Of a DNA stretch of 23,511 nt, positions 16,020-23,511 are shown one piece after another. The DNA comes from Saccoglossus kowalevskii (taxonomy: Eukaryota > Hemichordata > Enteropneusta > Harrimaniidae): assembly GCF_000003605.2 (NCBI RefSeq), contig NW_003158725.1:495826-519336 (forward strand), given 5' to 3'. Position 1 is the stretch's first letter. Each line of letters starts with the position of its first letter. A program made the translations under genes and the position numbers. The notes beneath the pieces are model-generated. The model searched no databases, was not told the origin of the DNA, and worked only from the letters and a program-made list of their open reading frames with translations.

Positions 16020-16600
16020 TGCGCACAATGAAAATCTCAGAATTTGTCAATGAATCTTTGTAAATCCTGCGCGTTGCAAGTGGTAGAAGGACTGTGCGCT
16101 AGTAAAACCCGAAACGAGCGCCAGCGTTCGGACACACTGAAAATCATGGTAATTTGAAAGTTTATTCCATATTTCCCACAATTGGCGCAATTATTTTGCA
16201 TAATAGTCCCAAGACCCAGTAAAGCTCTATGCATGATCTCAGGGTGAAACTTTTATAACTTATAAAACATGATAAAACAAGATAAAATTGTCATGCGTTA
16301 TTGCCCCGACGTTGCATATTTATTGTTTTATCTGATATCTTTCTCTTTTTTAATTTGATTAGAACCACAAATTTACAAATTTGTTCTTGAAATGAATTAT
16401 CATATAAAAAAATAATATGCCATGACTGGGCTTGTCTAGGTTTCTCGGTGTACCATCGTGTTATTGTGTGCCACCGATCTATTTGGAACTAATTTAGCGT
16501 AATGCAACCATACGTAAGCAAAGTAGATCGAACTACGAAGAGATGCTGAGTTAGAGTTACGAACATGGAGTTACGAAAACGTCGAGTTACAGAAATGACC

Positions 16601-16660
16601 ACGCCCATATTTTTGAAATCACGCCCATTTTTGTGAAACCACGCCCAAATTGTGACTCGA
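16601..16660. repeat. Three 20-bp tandem units starting ACGCCCA
   Basis: Units start at 16601, 16621 and 16641; each begins ACGCCCA followed by a T/G-rich stretch and GAAAYC or similar. Directly before it, GAGTTACGAAnnn-type motifs recur three times (16549-16590). Confidence 0.6.
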
Positions 16661-16686
16661 TGTTGAATCAACAGTTATCAGAACCT

Positions 16687-16726
16687 CGAGTTACGGGCAA
16701 CATACATTTTGTTTTTTGTTGAACGT
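16687..16726. repeat. Dispersed repeat, copy 2 (CGAGTTACGGGCAACATA core)
   Basis: Matches 14066-14105 over about 40 bp with few differences. It follows a run of GAGTTAC motifs (16549-16590) and the 20-bp tandem at 16601-16660. Confidence 0.6.
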
Positions 16727-16734
16727 CCACATTC

Positions 16735-17190
16735 AGTAACTTAATAATTTTTACATCAAACTACAATCTCAACTGAACTGTGACTAGGAGTGATATTGTA
16801 TTTTACAGGTGATCGTTCTTTTGCAATCTTGAAGTGCTTTGAAGAAAAACAGTATTTTGTTGACAGTCTCTTTGTCTTAGTAGAGTAACTGTGGTTTATT
16901 GAACTTTGAAGCACAAATACTATACTATTAGTTTATGACTATATGTTGTGTGACCTACTTTTCCAACAGTTAGACCAATAAGCTAGAAGCTTGTTTGTTG
17001 ACAGTTGTTTTCGTCGCATCAAATTCTGCACTGTATATATGCTTCGACTCAAATGCAAATTATCGGTTCGTGTTCTAAGTGTCGCCGCAAACGATTCAGA
17101 AATAATTATTTCTATTGACAGAGAGGGATGGGGCAAGATTGAAGGAGAAAAATTTGGAGATATGTCCCTCTACTTTTAAAATATGACAAA
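16735..17190. other. Intergenic stretch, no gene recognised
   Basis: Opposed overlapping frames of about 60 codons (16939-17136 on -, 16991-17179 on +) have no motif. A purine-rich stretch (17120-17160, AGAGAGGGATGGGGCAAG) leads into the hairpin at 17192. Confidence 0.4.
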
Positions 17191-17191
17191 C

Positions 17192-17219
17192 CACAGTCCC
17201 TCTAGATAGAGGGACTGTG
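17192..17219. repeat. Perfect 12-bp stem hairpin
   Basis: CACAGTCCCTCT, loop AGAT, AGAGGGACTGTG. Nothing downstream suggests a transcription unit. A related GTCCCTCTAC lies at about 17164, so it may be part of a degenerate repeat. Confidence 0.7.
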
Positions 17220-17432
17220 AACAAACAGAGTAAATTGGCATAAAGTGACAAGACCCACCCGACATAAACAAATTTGGACAATTTTTCTACCAGCTTATAA
17301 ACAAAGATTCGCCTCTAACACAGGGGGGTCGTTCCAGGTGGTCATAACATATTATGATTTTACTAGTGTATTTTTGTCATGTGTGGGTTGTAAAAGTATA
17401 TGTGTAAAATGATATCACAACTGCGTACGGCT

Positions 17433-17594
17433 ATATGAGGGGCACTCAGTCTCAACCGTGTGTGTCTCCCAATGGCACGAAGAATATTAAAGCGCACGCT
17501 AAAAACGCCAAAGCTCATTGATAGACGCTTGTTTATAAAAAACGACACGATATGACCGTTTGCCGCAAGAGCAGGACGACGCCCCCGCTTTAAG
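17433..17594. mobile_element. TIR MITE, copy 1
   Basis: It shares a core (CACGCTAAAAACGC, then GCTCAT, TAGACGCTTGTTT, GACACG, TATG) and the end CCCCCGCTTTAA with 19335-19500, at roughly 80% identity by eye over about 105 bp. The left terminus is more decayed than in copy 2. The minus-strand open frame at 17363-17548 is a by-product. Confidence 0.65.
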
Positions 17595-17708
17595 AATTTG
17601 CAATCGTATATTGTATATGATTGTTTTTCGTTACGTTGCTAGGTTTCCGGGTCCGGAACAAGCGATATCTATAATTTCTGTACAGAAAATACGTTTTAGT
17701 TAACATAC

Positions 17709-17728
17709 AGTTAGTTAGTTAGTTAGTT
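17709..17728. repeat. AGTT tetranucleotide microsatellite
   Basis: Five units. Confidence 0.85.
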
Positions 17729-18018
17729 AACACCCACGACAAACAACGTGTTACCACTTTTCTTTGCGAAAGCATTGTTTTGATTTCCAACGTTATATTA
17801 AGATCACATACATTCATCCTTAATAGTTATAATAACATCCCATACACTCAAATGAATGCGACCAACTTGTAAATATTCGGCAATTGTGAACCACTTATGT
17901 TTCTCGACAATTTGCTGAACACAGCATTTTATTAATTGATTGAGTAAAACACAAAAAATGGAAACAATAATTTCCGTATATCTGAGGGGTAGGCTCAATA
18001 CTAATAAGAATAATATTG

Positions 18019-18031
18019 CTCTCTCTCTCTC
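18019..18031. repeat. CT dinucleotide run
   Basis: About 6.5 units of CT. Confidence 0.85.
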
Positions 18032-18786
18032 AATCCTATTGGGGAGAAGGGAATGTTAAGACATGCTCTCTGTCACAGTAGTGTGAAAAAAGTATGCAAT
18101 TGACCAAATTTCAAATGGGTCACCAAACTCAGATTCCAGCAGTCTTTATGAACTGGAAATTACATGTAACCAAATTTTATAATTAAACCGAGTCACATAG
18201 AAAAACACAACAGAATAGAATAATAAGTTTGACTTTACCGAACCTTGTTATCTACTTCATGCTATTGAAATATTATATTATTATTATTATTTAAATATTA
18301 TTGGTACACACTACAAACAGTCAGCATGCGAACATGAATCATCTGTGTAATTTTAGCTCGAAAGAGGGCGCTAGAATAGGCCTGGTGCGGATGTCTCTAA
18401 CGGCGATGACGCCATCACCAGTTACTAAGGCATACACCTGGTCATTGCTTCCAAGTAACCAAACATTTTACTACCGGAATTAAATAGCTGACGGCCGTGT
18501 CTTCTTCACATATCAATATACACTTTAAAATGGGTACCAATAAATGTCAATCATCATAAATATCACGTGCAGATCAGAGATATCCCCGTATCGTTGCCAC
18601 GTGCCATAAACCACGCGAACAAATCGCGACAAATCAACCCGAATGTTTTGAAATCTTAACTGAGCCAAATTTCATGACTGTTCCGCGTAATTATGTATCA
18701 TAGAAATACCAGAAGCTTGCTGTATGTTATTTTTTTAAATTAAATAACTTAGGCAAGCATTTTTTCGAGGTTGGTACCATTAAATA

Positions 18787-19030
18787 CTCACAGAGCGGGA
18801 ATAGAATAACTGCGAGGTTGGAACCGAATTGAATATTACTTAATATTACTTATTAACATATATACTTAGTATTCTTCGGCTAGGATACCAAAATAAATAT
18901 AAAAATGGGGTCCGAAATATCATTGAAAATATCAAAATTTTGACATTGTTAACTAGGTTTTCATTTGATATTATTTCTTTTTATCTCACATTTTGCTGGG
19001 AGGCATGAGATGAAGAAATCCTATATTAGT
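18787..19030. repeat. Diverged dispersed repeat, copy A
   Basis: Collinear landmarks are shared with 21004-21312: ACTCACAGAG, GAGGTTGGAACCGAATTGAA, GGATACCA, and GATGAAGAAATCCTATATTA. Locally, CGAGGTTGG-type strings occur twice about 46 bp apart (18774 and 18820). Confidence 0.5.
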
Positions 19031-19334
19031 ACTGATGTGAGAAACCTGTAGTGTTTAAACAATTGTTTTCCCGGGATTGCGCGTGTACGCCTAAAGTAAA
19101 CAAAGACAAAGGCGGTTCTGTATCAGCGGTTAGTATAATGATGGAAACAATAAACTTAATCATGGTATTCATATAAAACGTTTAATAATAGTGAGTAAAC
19201 CCTAATACATTTACAAATAAAAACATGTTGAATATTGCAAAAAGCCTAGACATTTAAACATTACTATAGAATTTAACAGTATAAAATATACTAGTAACCC
19301 ATAATTGTGTAAGTTAGACTTGTGTATGGTACTG

Positions 19335-19500
19335 TTATAGCGGGAGGGTTGTCACCTGCGCACGCGCGGGAATTGAGTCCCAAGCGACGATAACAACACA
19401 CGCTAAAAACGCGAAGGCTCATGGGTAGACGCTTGTTTGTCAACAATGACACGCTATGGCCATCTGACGCATGCGCCGGTGACGACTCCCCCGCTTTAAT
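19335..19500. mobile_element. TIR MITE, copy 2
   Basis: The left end TTATAGCGGGAGGGTTGTC, continuing through CACCTGCGCACGCG, is inverted at the right end (TTAAAGCGGGGGAGTCGTC, then CACCGGCGCATGCG), about 30 bp with few mismatches. The core matches copy 1. I could not settle a target-site duplication (TA or TTA possible), so the superfamily is open. The minus-strand frame at 19291-19548 is an accident of the element. Confidence 0.7.
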
Positions 19501-20069
19501 TGTGTCCGGTGGAAACATTGACCCGTCACTTATGCGTTCTCTATACACGCCCTATTTGGGTTTTATCATCACCGCGAAGCTATTTGCGTTGTAAGACATT
19601 ATTCATTTAATCGATATCATTATTTACGTTTGTATTCGATGTGTTTACTATATAAGTCTTATGTTTATTCAATATTATCATATTGGTGTTATTTTATTTT
19701 TGTGTGTACATAATGATAAAATGGTTAAAATTAAATAGAAAGGCAAAGAAAACGTGTTTCTAATTGTTTCATGGAAACAGCCGCCATACTGTGCTTGTCC
19801 GAGATAGATCACGCCACCAACGTTGAATTAAGCAAATAAATATATGGAAATGTTATATCAAATGAACCAATTTGAAACTTGACATTGCTGAATAATGTAA
19901 TACTTCCGCAAAGGAGCCATATGTGTTAATTAGACTGTTAGTCAAATATTTTGAAAAAAATATAAGTAACATGAACTTGCTGGAGCACAATACGTACAGA
20001 AGGGAAATTGAAATTAGTTGTTGACGGGAACAATACTGATATTGAAAAGAGTTCACTCGTTTGAAATAG

Positions 20070-20330
20070 GTAGGCAATGCGATCCCTGGGGAAGGGGTAT
20101 CGCACCTGGATTTTGGATGGGATTGCTCCGCAGCCAGTTGAAAACTAGCCCCAAAAAGATTGACGTTAAGGTATTTGGCGTTTTCGCCAAAATGGTCTAA
20201 ATTTTGCTAAAATGGCTGAAAAACTTAAAATTGGGGATGAAAAAGATTGGCGGCGCGTACCCGTATACTTCAACTATGGGAGTAACCCCACCCGGAACAG
20301 CGGTACGCACCGCCATGGAAATCGACCATA
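20070..20330. other. Locally GC-richer stretch, probable repeat fragment
   Basis: CCTGGGGAAGGGGTATCGCA, GGCGGCGCGTACCCGTATAC and GGGAGTAACCCCACCCGG stand out from the AT-rich background and look like dispersed-repeat consensus sequence. Short frames on both strands have no motif I recognise. I cannot confirm a family. Confidence 0.25.
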
Positions 20331-21003
20331 CTACACAGTCAATTACACTCGTCAAGTACAAATCCCTCAAGCTCCCCCTGTGAAAAAATAAATTTAATAA
20401 ATTAACTTTAAAATATATTACACGAAACAACAGTAGCAGATGCACGAAGCCGGAGTACGCCCTCTGCTGTCCCAGATAACCGCCACTTTGTTTGTTTTTT
20501 TAAATTAAAAAAAAACAAGTGTCTGTTCTTCCACGCAGATTCTGTTTAGACAAAATTAGCAAAAAACGACTGACTGCTTATTTCGCAATCACACCATACA
20601 CGAATTGGCTGCGTGTAAAGTTCCCACTCTTCCAAATAAATAACTCCTTGTTCGCCGTTCTGTTCAGTTGGTATACAGTTCCCGGTTCGCCGGAGCATGC
20701 TCAGATTAAACACTCTCTGCTTGCAGCTACCGTGACCTGTTGAAAAGCAAAAAAACGTTATTATGATGGATAGCTGAAAAACAATTATAATTACAGTCAT
20801 AATTTGAGAGAAGCATTTCACATAGTGTTATCAAATGCCCAGTTAAAAAGACTTCCGGGTAACAATCTAATGATAACAAAAATTTCAAGATGATTATTGA
20901 CGACATTGATGACGCATTTGCCGTCGGTGCGTGGAGCCAACCCACGCACGTGGACAACCATCAGTTAAATAAACAACATTACAATATTAGCAATGTATCC
21001 AAT

Positions 21004-21312
21004 GACTCACAGAGCTATCTTTAATGAGGTTAGAGCCAAATTGAAACATGTGTTATCAAACGCCCACTAGCTGAATATATGTCTTTTTTGTCATATATTC
21101 ATAATTATGAGTTTAACGCCATCAGAATACTGAAACCGGAAATAAAACTTGAGTCGCGGAACAATTTTTGCGAGAAACAAGGATACCAATTGTCATGAAA
21201 AATGATCAAAATTGAATTTTTCACTGATTTCTATGGTGAAATTTGTCCTGTATATTTTTTAATTTTGTTCCATGACATAGGATGAAAAAGTCGTATATTA
21301 TTATTGATATGA
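21004..21312. repeat. Diverged dispersed repeat, copy B
   Basis: The counterparts of the copy A landmarks occur in the same order: ACTCACAGAG, GAGGTTAGAGCCAAATTGAA, GGATACCA, and GATGAAAAAGTCGTATATTA. A third partial match (GTTATCAAATGCCCA near 20829, GTTATCAAACGCCCA near 21052) suggests more fragments nearby. Confidence 0.5.
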
Positions 21313-21329
21313 TTCCTAATATTGTTAAA

Positions 21330-23491
21330 ACATTTAAAAAAAATGACGTTTACTTTAGCGAGTGATAATAGTTTTCCATTATATACAATAGGGATGTTTT
21401 CCCATAATGCAGTGCGTATTTGTTACATGCTCTGGAGTTTAAAATTTGAATTCGATTCGAACTGCCTAGAGTCGATTACTTTGTTGCTGTTACTGGCTAG
21501 TTCATTTTAATATTAATTAATATTATATAATAAATCTATTAAAATCTGTATATATAATTATCATTTCTCAAGATAAGATTTCTTTTCACTTGTCTTTAGT
21601 TAGAGCGCTACAGGCGTTGTAAACAAACAATGTATTTCACACGCGTTGTATACGTTGCTATGGGTCCCTGACAAGACACGACGCGCCTTGACTGTGAAGT
21701 CATATTAGCTGCTGACATAGAAAATAAAGCAAGTAAATAACATCGAAAAAATAAATAAATAAATAATAAATAAAATACTATGTCAAATCAAGTAAACATG
21801 TACTGCGTGCGTAAAGTAATGCATCTTTTTGCGAAGACTGAGCAAAATATTCCAGATACGATAATAAGCAACATTTTTAAAAACGTATTAAAGACAAGTT
21901 TCACCTTTTAATGCACATTTACTTGTTATTTTGTCGTGCAAATTCGAGCCCTCTTTTTCAGTGGAATGCACTGAAAATGAGTCGAGAATGCAGATTTTTG
22001 TTTGAACTTAATTTACATAGTATCACGTGATTTGTATCCTTAATATAATCTGTACACAAGTATTCATCTGTATGATGATTATCTCCACGGAGTTTACCTG
22101 ACTATACATAACTTTTAACTAGACATTGAAAACAGTAAATCAATGGGTATTAGGACCGATTAAAAACAGAACAATGAGAGTAGTAAATTAGCAAAATTTA
22201 ATTTGAAATAGTTTCTACACTCTTTGTTCGATCATCTTGTGTTTTTTTCACAATACCGTGTGTTCGTTTTTTATTGATATCTTGACAGAATTTGAATTAA
22301 CAGTAAAACATACAAGTGTAATTTATTGAAAAAACAAAAACACATTATAATTGATTGGCTTATCCGACACCTTGTTTATCTTTGTAAAAATATGTTTTGA
22401 ATCACACCAGTTAGCTCAAAATAGAATAAAGAAGCTTCAAATTACTTCATTGTATATATTTTGACCAAAACTGTGGTTTGATCCCAAATTATGCCTATAT
22501 TTATGAAGGACAAATAAATTATCCGCATTTATATAAGTTGCAATATCCAGATTTCTGAATATATATAGCATGATATACAAAGAGACATTTGACACTCAAA
22601 AGTCAAGTACCCCCTTCTAAAAATAGAAAAATATATTTTTAACAAAACTTTAGTAAAATACTCATGGATTGTCCAGAGGTCACCCTGATCTATAGGTATT
22701 TATTTTTGATACTTAAAATATAACTTGTTTTATTAGATTAGATTAGAACTGGTTTCGTGTGAGGATAACTTATTTTTAGGGCCCATTTAATCATGTTTAT
22801 GGCGGAGTCGGTAACCGGTACCACCGGGATCCGAAGTCGTAAACTGGACAGGGTGAGCTTGAACAACTTGGCACGAAAATAATGAAAAAAGAGAGGCAAA
22901 CTTCGTTAACCGTTAACAATATTGGGCAGTATATGTTGCAATTTATATAGCAACAACTCACGCGAAGTTATTAATACGACAATGGGTCAACAGATTGTTT
23001 GGACTACTTCCTGCGACAAAGTCGAATTTTTATTTGAACGTAGAACGAGAAAAAAATATCAACACGAATGTATGACACGTTACAATTAAGGAGCAGTTGT
23101 TGTCGCAGCGTGTCGTGATTCGTGTTCAAGATGAATTTCAAGCTGGCCACGCAAGCGTGTAAAATGAATTTTTGTTTACCCTTGAATTCGGACGCGCTCT
23201 GCAAAACGAACATCGCCCTTTAAGCCGTAAAACTATTTATTGTTTTGACGTCCTAGAACGTATCTGTTCCAGACAATAAACATAAGTAGGAAAAAAATGG
23301 AATTTTTCGAAATAAAAATAATAATAAAATATTATGAAGCGGAGAAATAAAAAAAAATATGTGAGTGGATATGTGATAAAGGCAATTTAAATATAAACAT
23401 ACACGTTCGTTGATTAACCACATTCGCGATTTAATCGTTTATATTAATAAAATCAAAATTAATTGCTAATTGATTGATCAAATAGACTCAC
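21330..23491. other. Intergenic AT-rich stretch, no gene recognised
   Basis: Short frames (21322-21510 on +, 23004-23213 on -) lack motifs. There are simple AT tracts, including AAATAAATAAATAA-like sequence near 21750. No RNA gene is visible. Confidence 0.5.
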
Positions 23492-23511
23492 CTCCATCAG
23501 TCCCTGCAATT
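23492..23511 (-). CDS. Possible partial exon at the right edge, minus strand
   Basis: On the minus strand the edge reads GACTGATGGAG followed by GTGAGT (23486-23491), a full consensus donor, with open sequence before it. If real, a minus-strand gene enters from the right. Such a 9-mer is expected roughly once in a window this size on two strands, so support is weak. Confidence 0.2.

Noticed and set aside
20519..20821. Overlapping opposed frames of 74 and 91 codons
   Set aside because: Both are open over the same DNA and neither has a recognisable domain. The minus frame has some coding-like composition (possible LTR or repeat), but I could not support a call.
1..23511. CRISPR arrays, tRNA and rRNA genes
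   Set aside because: The tandem array at 13066-14060 has contiguous 43-bp units without unique spacers, so it is a minisatellite. No tRNA A/B-box pair or rRNA-like segment was found on reading.

Overview
The window looks like a piece of an invertebrate animal genome. It is AT-rich, has GT-AG introns, CpG is not strongly depleted, and it carries degenerate relics of DNA transposons and a LINE. I cannot name the species. Apart from one gene, the window is intron and intergenic DNA. I see no prokaryotic, viral or CRISPR features.

The only gene I can reconstruct in full is on the + strand: a nuclear-type MAP-kinase phosphatase of the DUSP1/2/4/5 family. It has three coding exons (971-1385, 10088-10447, 10755-11170) separated by introns of 8702 and 307 nt, both phase 1. 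Joining them at perfect donor and acceptor sites gives 1191 nt, or 396 residues. The protein runs: N-terminal rhodanese-like domain with a basic kinase-interaction motif (ILKRRSKG), linker, dual-specificity phosphatase domain with the active site HCQAGISRS, and a Ser/Pro-rich basic tail ending in a KEN motif.

The flanking DNA fits an immediate-early gene. Upstream (1-970) are a perfect palindromic CRE (513-520), two consensus AP-1 sites (826-832, 894-900) and a TATA-like box (781). The inferred 3' UTR (11171 to about 12530) ends at AATAAA (12511) followed by a GT-rich element. It contains an 80-nt AU-rich element with 11 ATTTA pentamers and six perfect TTATTTATT nonamers. The inferred logic is: MAPK signalling switches on CREB/AP-1, which induces a short-lived mRNA; its product is recruited to MAP kinases through the KIM and switches them off.

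Intron 1 (1386-10087) contains a homopolymer run followed by suspect sequence (2758-2950), several hairpins, an AP-1/E-box cluster (about 7119-7190) and a cleanly bounded 167-bp hAT-type MITE with a perfect 8-bp target-site duplication (9297-9479).

Downstream of the gene (about 12530-23511) is gene-poor. It holds a 43-bp minisatellite with partial dimer-level organisation (13066-14060, decayed outliers to 14640), a CpG-rich block (14735-15000), a minus-strand SAP-like coding fragment (15241-15375), a LINE 3' relic (15541-15705), a long palindromic element (15883-16019), two copies of a terminal-inverted-repeat MITE (17433-17594, 19335-19500), a perfect 12-bp hairpin (17192-17219) and a pair of diverged collinear repeats (18787-19030, 21004-21312). 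A strong donor-like site on the minus strand at the right edge may mark a neighbouring gene. I found no convincing undescribed biological system; the most rewarding parts are the regulatory design of the phosphatase gene and the repeat structures.
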